Of a DNA stretch of 64,000 nucleotides, positions 49,620-57,872 are shown piece after piece. Within the stretch, counting starts at the first letter, position 1; each line of letters begins with the position of its first letter. Under the pieces are notes generated by a model, which had not been told where the DNA came from, did no database searches, and saw nothing but the letters and a program-made list of their open reading frames with translations. A program made the translations under genes and the position numbers. This DNA is from Candidatus Merdivicinus intestinigallinarum (GTDB lineage: Bacteria; Bacillota; Clostridia; Oscillospirales; Ruminococcaceae): the NCBI GenBank assembly GCA_018713335.1, contig DVOW01000051.1, forward strand, positions 36,048 to 100,047, read 5' to 3'.

Positions 49620-50918
49620 TTACGGCTGTTCCGGCGCAGATTCAAAGGGCAGGATAATGGAAATGGCCCGTTTTTCCGGGGAAAATTCCTCCCGGAGGAC
49701 CTGCTCCACATCGGCCAGAGTGACGGAAGCGATCATCTCCGGCATGTCAAACAGCGCGACCCCCATCATTTCATAGGCGAAGAGGGCGTTGGCCATGGTT
49801 TCCACATCGTTCATTTCCCGGAAGGTCCGGCCGTAGAGGGCGTTTTTGCAGCTTAGGAAATCCTCCTCCGAAAGGCCGACTTCCTGCTTTTCCTCCACCA
49901 TGCGGCAGAAGGCCTCGTACACCGCCCGGGGATCCTTGGATTCCCCGCCGAACAATGCCGCCAGGTATCCCCGGCCGCCGAAGACCTCCCCGCCGAAGGA
50001 GGCGTTCAAGAGCCCCTTCCGGTTCATTTCCTCATAAAAAGCGCTGGAGGGCCCGGTCAAAATGTCCAGCAGGACGTTGAGCACCGCCTGATGGCGCAGT
50101 TCTTCTTTGGGCTCCGCCTTTGGAGACAGCTTGTAGCCGAAATAGAACATGGGCTCCGAAACGTCCAGGTGCTGCACTGCCTCCGGCTGCCCCGCTTCCG
50201 GCGGCTCGTGGATGACGGGCCGTTCAATTTTCACCGGCACAGAGGGCTTTAAGGACTCCTCGACGATCTTTTCCACTTCCTCCGGGTCAAAATTCCCGGC
50301 CACGGCCACCGCCATATTGGAAAGGTTGTAAAAAGCGTTGTAGCATCGGTAAAGGAGCTTGTCGGTGATCTGGGCAATGCTCTCCACTGTGCCCGCAATA
50401 TCCGTGCGGATGGGGTTGCGGACATACAGGGCCGTCAAGAGGTTGAACATGACCCGCCAGCCGGGATGGTCCTCATACATCCGAATTTCCTGGCCGATGA
50501 TGCCCTGCTCCTTGGCCACGGTTTCCGGGGTGAAGTAAGGCTCCTGGACAAATTTCAGAAGGGAACGGAAGGATTCCGCGAAATTCTCCGTGCAGGAAAA
50601 CACATAGCAGGTCTTGTCGAAGGAGGTGAAGGCGTTGGCGTCCGCGCCGGTCCGGGCGAAGAGGGTGAAGGCGTCGCCGTCCTCGCTCTCAAACAGTTTA
50701 TGCTCCAAATAATGGGCGATGCCGTCGGGGACCTTCTGAAATTCCGTTTCCCCTTCCAGCTTGAATTCATTGTCAATGGAACCGTAGTCCGTTCCGAACA
50801 CCGCGTAAGCCGACCGGAACCCTTTCATGGGGTACAAAAGGATGCGCAGGCCGGACTCATGCTCCAGGCGCAGGTATTCCTCATTCAGCCTTTCGCTGCG
50901 GATTACTGATTTTCGCAT
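49620..50918 (-). CDS. ymfH: M16-family peptidase homologue YmfH
   Basis: A 432-residue protein of the pitrilysin/insulinase family. The zinc motif HYLEH is in GIAHYLEHKLFE and the distal Glu region is present (VAKEQGIIGQEIRMYEDHPG), so it may be active, unlike its partner. In Bacillus the YmfF-YmfH pair is needed for 5-aminopentanol modification of EF-P (family knowledge). The gene overlaps ymfF by 16 bases (50903-50918). Confidence 0.9.
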   Translation of the reverse strand: MRKSVIRSERLNEEYLRLEHESGLRILLYPMKGFRSAYAVFGTDYGSIDNEFKLEGETEFQKVPDGIAHYLEHKLFESEDGDAFTLFARTGADANAFTSFDKTCYVFSCTENFAESFRSLLKFVQEPYFTPETVAKEQGIIGQEIRMYEDHPGWRVMFNLLTALYVRNPIRTDIAGTVESIAQITDKLLYRCYNAFYNLSNMAVAVAGNFDPEEVEKIVEESLKPSVPVKIERPVIHEPPEAGQPEAVQHLDVSEPMFYFGYKLSPKAEPKEELRHQAVLNVLLDILTGPSSAFYEEMNRKGLLNASFGGEVFGGRGYLAALFGGESKDPRAVYEAFCRMVEEKQEVGLSEEDFLSCKNALYGRTFREMNDVETMANALFAYEMMGVALFDMPEMIASVTLADVEQVLREEFSPEKRAISIILPFESAPEQP

Positions 50919-52228
50919 GGGATTTCTCCTTCCGTTTGGGATTCCGGGCCGGACAGCAGGTAAACCGTGTCCAGTTTTACCATGTTTGCCGCTTCCATGA
51001 CCTGTTCCTTGGTCACAGCCATGAGCTTTTCTCCCTGTTCCTCCGGGGTTTCCTCCACCCCCAGCAGGGTCTGGGTCAGGTAGAAGGAATCCAGACTGTA
51101 GGTGGAATCCCCAACGGAACGGTAGCTGTTTAACAGGCTAAGCCTTGCAAATTCCAGCTCCTCGCCGGTAAAATCCCCCCGGCGGACGGCGTCCAGCTCC
51201 TCCAGAATGGCGGTCTTGGTTTCCTCCGCTTTTTCCCGGTCCACACCGCTGTCAATGAGCAGGATGCCCCGGATGCGGTCCATGCGGGAAGCGCAGTAAT
51301 AGCAAAGGCTCCGCTTTTCCCGGACGTTCACAAAAAGTTTCGAGGTGGTGCAGCCCCCCAGCACCGCGTTCATGAGCCGCATGGCGCTGAGCATGGGGCT
51401 TTGGTGATCTACCCCGGTCCGGAAGCCCATGCAGAGCTTGGCCTGGTTCACCGGTTTTTCTTCGGTATATTCCCGTGGGGTTTGGGGCGCTTCCTCCAAA
51501 ACCAGGGGCGAGGGGGGCATCGGCGTCCGGCCCCGGCCGGAAAAGGCCTGCCGGAACAGCTCTTTCGCCGTGGAAGGGTCCCCCATGCCCACATGGAGGA
51601 CCTCCACCCTGGCCTCCTTCAGCAGCCGTTCATAAGCCGCCGTAGCCGACGCCGGGGTGATTTTTTTTGCGTCCTCCGCAAAGCCCATCCGGGGCAGACC
51701 CGAGGGCTCACCCTCAAACATCCGCTTCACGGTCTGGTTGATGGCATAGGACCGCTTTTCGTTGATGTCAGCCTGGATGGTGTCAATGAGGTACTGCGCC
51801 TGGAGGGACAGATTTTCTTCCTCCAAAAGGCCGTCCTTTTTCACCGGCCGGAACAGCATCCCCAGCAGGATGCGGGCGGCTTCCTTTAACAGATCCTCGC
51901 CGTTTAAGGCAAACCGGCTGTCAATAGCTGCAAAGGACAGGGTCAGCACCTGGGAATTTCCCAGCTTCATGACGCCGGAGCCCACCGACGCGCCGTAAAG
52001 GCGGTTCAACTGTTTGGCAAACTCCCGGTTGGTGGGGGCTTCCTCCCAGCATTTTTCCAGGACTATGGGAATCAAAGCGTTTTCCGTCACGGTTTCCCGG
52101 TTAAGGGGCACAACCAGGTTGACGGTAACTAAATTGGTTTTAAAGCGGCTGTCGGCGATGCTGCCGAACCAGACGCCCTCCGCCAGCTGTTCCCTTTTTA
52201 AGGGGTAATTCCGATCCAAAAGGTTCAT
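50903..52228 (-). CDS. ymfF: M16-family peptidase-like protein YmfF
   Basis: A 441-residue M16-like protein. No HxxEH zinc motif is seen, so it is the inactive partner of the heterodimer with YmfH. Characteristic blocks: TNREFAKQLNRLYGASVG, QADINEKRSYAINQ, MLSAMRLMNAVLGGCTTSKLF, VREKRSLCYYCASRMD. The ATG at 52228 abuts AAAGG, and a TTG nine bases on (52219) has better spacing, so either could start. It follows a tiny membrane-protein gene by 22 bases. Confidence 0.88.
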   Translation of the reverse strand: MNLLDRNYPLKREQLAEGVWFGSIADSRFKTNLVTVNLVVPLNRETVTENALIPIVLEKCWEEAPTNREFAKQLNRLYGASVGSGVMKLGNSQVLTLSFAAIDSRFALNGEDLLKEAARILLGMLFRPVKKDGLLEEENLSLQAQYLIDTIQADINEKRSYAINQTVKRMFEGEPSGLPRMGFAEDAKKITPASATAAYERLLKEARVEVLHVGMGDPSTAKELFRQAFSGRGRTPMPPSPLVLEEAPQTPREYTEEKPVNQAKLCMGFRTGVDHQSPMLSAMRLMNAVLGGCTTSKLFVNVREKRSLCYYCASRMDRIRGILLIDSGVDREKAEETKTAILEELDAVRRGDFTGEELEFARLSLLNSYRSVGDSTYSLDSFYLTQTLLGVEETPEEQGEKLMAVTKEQVMEAANMVKLDTVYLLSGPESQTEGEIPCENQ

Positions 52229-52250
52229 CCTTTCTATAGTAAAGTCCGGT

Positions 52251-52409
52251 TCAGCCAAACACTCCCGTTTTCCAGCACAGGATGAGCGCCCCGGCAATCA
52301 GCAGGATGCCGGCCGCGCAGAGGATGATCCCCGCCGGAATCTTTTTCCGCTTTTCCTTTAGGCTTTCCTCCGCCTTTTGGAACAAATCTTCCTCGTCATG
52401 TTGGGCCAT
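52251..52409 (-). CDS. Tiny single-pass membrane protein (52 residues)
   Basis: Starts at ATG 52409 with GGGAGG eight bases before; the ATG at 52415 is too close. Sequence: a charged cytoplasmic-like helix MAQHDEEDLFQKAEESLKEK, a basic stop (KRKK), then one hydrophobic helix (IPAGIILCAAGILLIAGALI, residues about 27-46) ending WKTGVFG. It is the first gene of the six-gene operon (ymfF, ymfH, lgt, folD, pseudokinase) with its own extended -10 promoter. Too short for usual prediction limits. Role unknown, perhaps a membrane partner of the M16 pair (inference). Confidence 0.7.
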   Translation of the reverse strand: MAQHDEEDLFQKAEESLKEKRKKIPAGIILCAAGILLIAGALILCWKTGVFG

Positions 52410-52445
52410 TTTCATTCCTCCCGGCTAATACACACTTGTACTGTT

Positions 52446-52454
52446 ATTATAGCA
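52446..52454 (-). promoter_or_regulatory. Extended -10 promoter of the ymfF-lgt-folD operon
   Basis: Minus strand TGCTATAAT, 36 bases before the tiny membrane protein start; no clear -35. Confidence 0.6.
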
Positions 52455-52513
52455 TAGATTGGCCAAAAAGGTAAGAACCTTTTCTGAACAATTTCGCAGA
52501 GGTCCGGTCAGTC

Positions 52514-52542
52514 TTTTCATTTTTTTCCCAGTATGGTATAAT
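52514..52542 (+). promoter_or_regulatory. Promoter of the ABC exporter operon
   Basis: TTTTCA (52514-52519), 17 bases, TATAAT (52537-52542), with a TGG extension before the -10. Start to ATG is about 160 bases, filled by hairpins. Confidence 0.65.
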
Positions 52543-52551
52543 AACCTCAAA

Positions 52552-52641
52552 AGCTTCCTGCGGAAGCTGAGGGGAAACGCAGTTTCCCCTCGGGATTCTG
52601 GCGAATCCTAATAAGCGCAGGATTCCCGCTGTTAAAACAGC
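52552..52641 (+). promoter_or_regulatory. Four-hairpin leader of the ABC exporter mRNA
   Basis: Stems in series: AGCTTCC/GGAAGCT (52552-52568), GAGGGGAAAC/GTTTCCCCTC (52569-52591), GGATTC/GAATCC (52593-52608), GCTGTT/AACAGC (52628-52641). All are perfect. There is no T run, so it is not a simple terminator; a structured leader or decoy is possible. Confidence 0.65.
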
Positions 52642-52709
52642 TTGTATCAATGCTGAAGGAATGCGGCATACTGAAAGTATCTTCCCTTTTGGAAAGGATG
52701 ATGGCAAAC

Positions 52710-54443
52710 ATGTGGAAACTTAAACGTTTTTTGGGTCAGTATAAGAAACAGGTAATTTTGGGCCCTCTGTTCAAATGGTTCGAGGCGGTGATGGAGCTGA
52801 TCGTACCGTTGGTCATGGCCAGCCTCATTGACATCGGGGTGTCCCGGCGGGACGGCTGGTATATTGCCAAAATGGGAGGGCTGCTGCTGGTTATTGCGGC
52901 GGTAAGCTTAGGCTGCGCCCTCATCTGCCAGTATTTCGCCTCCATTGCCTCGCAAGGCGTTGGCACCAACCTGCGGCGGGAAATGTTTCAGAAAATCAAC
53001 AGCTTTTCCCACACGGAGCTGGACAAGTTCGGCACCCACTCGCTGATTACCCGGCTGACCAACGACGTAAATCAGCTCCAGACGGCGGTGGCCATGCTGA
53101 TTCGGCTGGTGGTGCGGGCTCCTTTCCTGGCCATTGGCGCGGTGGTCATGGCCTTCACCGTGGATGTGCAGCTTTCCCTGATTTTTGTCATCGCTTTTCC
53201 TTTGATCGTTCTGGTTTTGTATGTGGTTATGAGCCGGTCGGTGCCGTTTTTTAAGGTCATGCAGAGGAAGCTGGACAAAATCTCCCTGATTACCCGGGAA
53301 AACCTGGAAGGGGCCCGGGTAATCCGCGCTTTCTCCAAGCAGAAGGAGGAAATGGGCCGCTTTGCGGAAGCCAGCGACGATTTGGCGGACACGGCGGTCC
53401 GGGTGGGGCGACTTTCGGCCCTGCTGAATCCCCTGACGGCCATCATCATGAACCTGGGCGTCATCGCCATTTTGTGGTTCGGCGGGTTCCAGGTGGACGC
53501 CGGCCGCCTGACTCAGGGGGAAATCGTGGCCCTGGTCAACTACATGAACCAGATTCTCCTGGCCCTGACTGTGGTGGCGAACCTGGTGGTGATCTTCACC
53601 AAGGCCTCCGCTTCCGCCGCCCGGGTAAACCAGGTGCTGGAAACGGAGCCTTCTGTCAAGGACGAGGCTCCGGCGGAAATCCCCGCGGACCGGAACGCCC
53701 CGGTTCTGCGGTTCCAAAACGTGTCCTTCGCTTATGCCGGGACGGAGGAGCCTTCCCTTTCCGGCGTTTCCTTAGAGCTGATGCCCGGGGAAACCCTGGG
53801 GGTCATCGGCGGCACCGGTTCCGGCAAATCCACCCTGGTCAACTTGATCCCCAGGTTTTACGACATCACCGGCGGAAGATTAGAAATCTGCGGCCGGGAC
53901 GTCCGGGAGTACCCCTTGTCCCAACTGCGGCAGATGATTTCCGTGGTTCCTCAAAAGGCGGCGGTGGTTTCCGGCACAATCCGGGAGAATATGCGCTGGC
54001 GGAAAGAGGACGCTTCCGATGAGGAAATCTGGGCGGCTTTGAAAACGGCCCAGGCCTACGATTTTGTAAACGCCCTCCCCAAAAAGCTGGATTCTTATGT
54101 GGAGCAGGGGGGCAAAAACTTCTCCGGCGGCCAGAAGCAGCGGCTGACCATAGCCCGGGCCTTGGTCGGTTCCCCGGAGGTGCTGATTCTGGACGATTCC
54201 TCCAGCGCGTTGGATTTCGCCACTGACGCGGCCCTGCGGAAGGCTTTGAAAACGGACACAAAAGGCATGACGGTAATCTTAGTATCCCAGCGGGCCAGCG
54301 CCGTGCGGCGGGCAGACCGGATTTTAGTCCTGGACAACGGGGAGCAGGCGGGACTTGGCACCCATGAGGAGCTTTTGGAAAACTGCCCGGTTTACAAGGA
54401 AATCTGCCTGTCCCAGATGAACGCCGAGGAGGTGGCAAAATGA
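52710..54443 (+). CDS. Heterodimeric ABC exporter, subunit 1 (degenerate-site NBD)
   Basis: A 577-residue half-exporter: six transmembrane helices (about 15-310) and an NBD (about 335-570). Walker A GGTGSGKS, signature NFSGGQKQRL, but Walker B ends ILDDSSSALD, with Asp where the catalytic Glu should be, the sign of the non-hydrolysing site in a heterodimer. The frame is open from 52650; the ATG at 52710 fits homologues that start MWKLKRFLGQYKK, with GGAAAGGA upstream. It overlaps the partner gene by four bases (ATGA). Multidrug or lipid export is likely, substrate unknown. Confidence 0.9.
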   Translation: MWKLKRFLGQYKKQVILGPLFKWFEAVMELIVPLVMASLIDIGVSRRDGWYIAKMGGLLLVIAAVSLGCALICQYFASIASQGVGTNLRREMFQKINSFSHTELDKFGTHSLITRLTNDVNQLQTAVAMLIRLVVRAPFLAIGAVVMAFTVDVQLSLIFVIAFPLIVLVLYVVMSRSVPFFKVMQRKLDKISLITRENLEGARVIRAFSKQKEEMGRFAEASDDLADTAVRVGRLSALLNPLTAIIMNLGVIAILWFGGFQVDAGRLTQGEIVALVNYMNQILLALTVVANLVVIFTKASASAARVNQVLETEPSVKDEAPAEIPADRNAPVLRFQNVSFAYAGTEEPSLSGVSLELMPGETLGVIGGTGSGKSTLVNLIPRFYDITGGRLEICGRDVREYPLSQLRQMISVVPQKAAVVSGTIRENMRWRKEDASDEEIWAALKTAQAYDFVNALPKKLDSYVEQGGKNFSGGQKQRLTIARALVGSPEVLILDDSSSALDFATDAALRKALKTDTKGMTVILVSQRASAVRRADRILVLDNGEQAGLGTHEELLENCPVYKEICLSQMNAEEVAK

Positions 54444-56194
54444 GTGTTTCTTTCAATAAAGATGTCGTTAAGCGGCTTTTGGCCTATACCCGGCCTTACC
54501 GGGGGTATTTGATCGGTGCCATGGCCTGCGCTTTGATTTCGGTGATTTTGTCCCTGCTGGTTCCTGTGTTCGTAGGCTGGGCAGTGGACTGCCTGCTGGG
54601 GCCGGGGCAGGTGGATTACGCCGCCTTGGTTCGGATCATCCTTTACACCGGGCTGGCCGCCGCCGGGTCGGCAGTGTTCCAGTGGCTCATGGCCTACTGC
54701 AACAACGTCATCACCTACCGGACGGTCAAGGATCTGCGGATCCAGCTTTTTGATAAACTCAGCGCCGTTCCTTTAAAATATATCGACCAGAAATCCCACG
54801 GGGACTTAATCAGCCGGGTGGTCAACGACATCGACCAGGTTTCCGACGGGCTTTTGCAGGGTTTTACCCAGCTGTTTACCGGCGTGGTCACCATTTTGGG
54901 CACTTTGATTTTCATGCTGGCCGTCAATGTGTGGGTAGCCCTGCTGGTGGTGGTGCTGACCCCCCTTTCCCTGTTCGTGGCCTCCTTTATCGCCAAAAAT
55001 TCCTACAAGCATTTCCGGGGACAGACCACCATCCAGGGAGAGCTGTCCGGCCTTGCGGAGGAAATGATTTCCAACCAGAAGCTGGTAAAATCCTTCCGCT
55101 ATGAAAAACGCGCGGAAGAACGGTTCGAGGAAATCAACCAGCGGCTGTATACCCAGGGGCAAAAAGCGCAGTTTTTCTCCTCTTTGTCAAATCCCTGCAC
55201 CCGGTTCGTCAACGCTGTGGTCTACGCGGCGGTGGGAATCGCCGGGGCAGCCTTTGCCATCAACGGCCGCATGACCGTGGGCACCATCTCCATGTTTTTG
55301 AGCTACGCCAACCAGTACACCAAACCATTCAATGAAGTAACCGGCATCATCACTCAGCTGCAAACGGCCTTCGCCTCGGCCCAGCGGGTCTTTGCCGTCT
55401 TGGACGAACCCTCGGAGATTCCGGACGCGCCGGAGGCATTGGTGAAGGAAAGCTGCGGCGGCCAGGTGGAAATGCGGGACGTTTCCTTCTCCTATGACCC
55501 GGAACGGCCCCTCATCGAAAACCTGAACCTGACAGCAATGCCCGGCAGCAGGATTGCCATTGTTGGCCCCACCGGCTGCGGAAAAACCACCCTCATCAAC
55601 CTGCTCATGCGGTTTTACGATGTTAAGGGCGGTTCCATCCGCATGGACGGCGTGGACATCCGGGAAATCACCCGGGGCAGCATGCGGGCCCAATACGGCA
55701 TGGTGCTCCAGGAATCCTGGCTCTTTTCCGGGACGGTCCGGGAAAATATCGCCTACGCAAAACCCAACGCCACGTTAGAGGAAGTGGAGGCGGCGGCCAA
55801 GGCGGCCCACGCCCACTCCTTCATCAAACGCCTGCCGGACGGGTACGACACGATTATTGCCGAGGACGGCGGCAACCTTTCCCAGGGCCAAAAGCAGCTC
55901 CTCTGTATCGCCCGGGTCATGCTGGCCGCGCCGCCTATGCTGATTTTGGACGAGGCCACCTCCAACATCGACACCCGCACCGAAATCCTGGTCCAGCGGG
56001 CCTTCCAGAAAATGATGGAGGGCCGCACCAGCTTTGTAGTGGCCCACCGGCTTTCCACCATTAAAGAATCCGACGTCATCCTGGTCATGGACAAGGGGCA
56101 TATTGTGGAGCAGGGCTCCCACGAGGCCCTGCTGCAAAAGGGCGGCTTTTACGCCAGGCTTTACAACAGCCAGTTTGCCCGGCCCGAGGACTGA
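54440..56194 (+). CDS. Heterodimeric ABC exporter, subunit 2 (active NBD)
   Basis: A 584-residue half-exporter with six helices (about 18-315) and an NBD (about 345-580). Walker A GPTGCGKT, Walker B LILDEATSNID with the catalytic Glu and switch His in VVAHRLS are canonical. The signature reads NLSQGQKQLL, the changed form usual in this partner. It starts in the ATGA overlap with subunit 1. Together they form a LmrCD/BmrCD-like pump with one working site. Confidence 0.92.
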   Translation: MSVSFNKDVVKRLLAYTRPYRGYLIGAMACALISVILSLLVPVFVGWAVDCLLGPGQVDYAALVRIILYTGLAAAGSAVFQWLMAYCNNVITYRTVKDLRIQLFDKLSAVPLKYIDQKSHGDLISRVVNDIDQVSDGLLQGFTQLFTGVVTILGTLIFMLAVNVWVALLVVVLTPLSLFVASFIAKNSYKHFRGQTTIQGELSGLAEEMISNQKLVKSFRYEKRAEERFEEINQRLYTQGQKAQFFSSLSNPCTRFVNAVVYAAVGIAGAAFAINGRMTVGTISMFLSYANQYTKPFNEVTGIITQLQTAFASAQRVFAVLDEPSEIPDAPEALVKESCGGQVEMRDVSFSYDPERPLIENLNLTAMPGSRIAIVGPTGCGKTTLINLLMRFYDVKGGSIRMDGVDIREITRGSMRAQYGMVLQESWLFSGTVRENIAYAKPNATLEEVEAAAKAAHAHSFIKRLPDGYDTIIAEDGGNLSQGQKQLLCIARVMLAAPPMLILDEATSNIDTRTEILVQRAFQKMMEGRTSFVVAHRLSTIKESDVILVMDKGHIVEQGSHEALLQKGGFYARLYNSQFARPED

Positions 56195-56221
56195 GCTTAG
56201 AAAATATCCATATTTTTAGAC

Positions 56222-56250
56222 TTGTACTGCCGCCCGTTTTGTGGTATGAT
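56222..56250 (+). promoter_or_regulatory. Promoter of the secreted transglutaminase gene
   Basis: TTGTAC, 17 bases, TATGAT with a TGG extension; 24 bases before the GTG start. Confidence 0.7.
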
Positions 56251-56273
56251 AAGAGAAACAAGGGGGGATTTGT

Positions 56274-57704
56274 GTGGGAAAATGGAAACGGTTCGCGGCT
56301 GGGTTTTTAGCTTCGGCGGCTGTCGCCTCCTGCTTTGCCACGCCTGTTTCATCGGCGGACGGATACTGGAACCGGGCCGCGGACGATAACCAGCAGCATT
56401 TGTATTTGCTGACCACCCAAAGCGCGTCCAGGACCTGCTTCTCCATTACGGCGGACGCCAAACAGCGGGACACCCTGTACCAAGCGGCAAAAACTATTAC
56501 CCAGGGCTGTACCACCGACGCCCAGAAGGCGGCCGCCATTTACGATTGGGTCACCCAGAATATTTACTACGACTGGGACGCTGTTTCTACCGGCAATTTT
56601 CCGGCGGAGGACCCCTATTCCGTTTATACCGGCAGGCGGGCCATCTGCGAGGGGTACACTTCCCTGTTCGCAGAGCTCATGAACCTTTCCGGCATCCCCT
56701 GCGTTTCCTTCCACGGGGCCAGCAACCACGACCCCATGGGCATTACAAACGACAGCCAGAGCAACTGGAACCAGCGGGAATACGAATGGATCGACCACGC
56801 CTGGAACGCCGCTTACATCGGCGGGAAATGGCTCTATTACGACACCACCTGGGACAGCGGCAACGCGGTCCGCAGCGGGAAGCTGGTCCCCGGCCCGTCC
56901 ACCCGCACCTATTTCGGCATTGACGGAACGGCCTTCGGCTCCAATCACCGCACCGCTTACCGCATCAACGACACCGGCGGGTATGTGCTGAAAAACGGGA
57001 AATGGGTATTCTGCGGCTCGGACGGCAACCCTTTAAGCGGCATCTGGCACGACAAATATAACGGCGTCATGTATTATTTCCAAAACGGCTCCCCCCTTTC
57101 CGGCAGGACCGTGGCGGATTTCCAGCTGATGGAATTTGACCAAAGCGGCAAATACCTGGGCACCTGCTACAATTACACCGGCTGGCAGTATTCCGACGGC
57201 TGGTACTACATCCAAAACGGCGTGGCCTGTTACGGATGGGGCTATTTAGGCGGGAAATGGTACTACATGGATGAAACCACCAGCATCATGCAGACCGGCT
57301 GGCGAAGGCTGGGCGGAAACTGGTATTACTTCGGCTCCGACGGAGCCATGCGCACGGGCTGGGCCTTTGTGAACGGCGCCTGGTACTACATGAATTCCAG
57401 CGGCGTCATGCAGACGGGCTGGGAGATGGTAAGCGGCAAGTGGTACTATTTGAACAGCGGCGGCGATATGGCCACCGGCTGGCGGTGGCTCGACGAGAAA
57501 TGGTATTACCTGAACGCGGACGGCTCCATGGCCACCGGCTGGAAGTTCGTAGGCGGCAAGTGGTATTATTTGAACGGCAGCGGCGAAATGCTTACCGGCT
57601 GGCAGTGGATCGGCGGGAAATGGTACTACCTTTACGCAGACGGCTCCATGGCGGCCAACACCCGCATCGACGGGTATTGGCTCAACAGTAGCGGCACTTA
57701 CTGA
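56274..57704 (+). CDS. Secreted transglutaminase-like protein with seven wall-binding repeats
   Basis: A 476-residue exported protein. Signal peptide about 1-28 (cleavage near SSADG). The transglutaminase-like core (about 65-205) has the triad Cys125 (RRAICEGYTS), His175 (WIDHAW) and Asp190 (LYYDTTWD), so a cross-linking or protease-like activity is possible. After degenerate copies, seven 20-residue repeats of the form GW..xGGKWYY...DGSMxT run from about residue 320 to 465, matching choline-binding-type wall anchors (codons 57238-57660). The GTG at 56274 has GGGGGG about seven bases upstream. It stands alone with a promoter and terminator. Confidence 0.85.
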   Translation: MGKWKRFAAGFLASAAVASCFATPVSSADGYWNRAADDNQQHLYLLTTQSASRTCFSITADAKQRDTLYQAAKTITQGCTTDAQKAAAIYDWVTQNIYYDWDAVSTGNFPAEDPYSVYTGRRAICEGYTSLFAELMNLSGIPCVSFHGASNHDPMGITNDSQSNWNQREYEWIDHAWNAAYIGGKWLYYDTTWDSGNAVRSGKLVPGPSTRTYFGIDGTAFGSNHRTAYRINDTGGYVLKNGKWVFCGSDGNPLSGIWHDKYNGVMYYFQNGSPLSGRTVADFQLMEFDQSGKYLGTCYNYTGWQYSDGWYYIQNGVACYGWGYLGGKWYYMDETTSIMQTGWRRLGGNWYYFGSDGAMRTGWAFVNGAWYYMNSSGVMQTGWEMVSGKWYYLNSGGDMATGWRWLDEKWYYLNADGSMATGWKFVGGKWYYLNGSGEMLTGWQWIGGKWYYLYADGSMAANTRIDGYWLNSSGTY

Positions 57705-57716
57705 TATGGTTCCTAG

Positions 57717-57755
57717 ACAAGGATGGGCCTTCAAGGTCTGTCCTTGTGTTTTTTT
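57717..57755 (+). terminator. Terminator of the transglutaminase gene
   Basis: ACAAGGA (57717-57723) pairs with TCCTTGT (57741-57747), followed by GTTTTTTT. Confidence 0.8.
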
Positions 57756-57831
57756 CCAGTTTCTTTTGGGGAATCCCGGATAGATTTTTTTAAATAATCC
57801 GCCGGAAAGCCTTTTATTTTGAAACGGGTTG

Positions 57832-57840
57832 TGATATACT
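57832..57840 (+). promoter_or_regulatory. Extended -10 promoter of murA operon
   Basis: TGATATACT 33 bases before the TTG start; the -35 is weak. Confidence 0.6.
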
Positions 57841-57872
57841 AGTAATGTTAAAAATGAAAAAGGGGTGTCGCT

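Noticed and set aside
57238..57660. 60-base DNA periodicity
   Set aside because: It is explained by the seven 20-residue wall-binding repeats within the transglutaminase gene.
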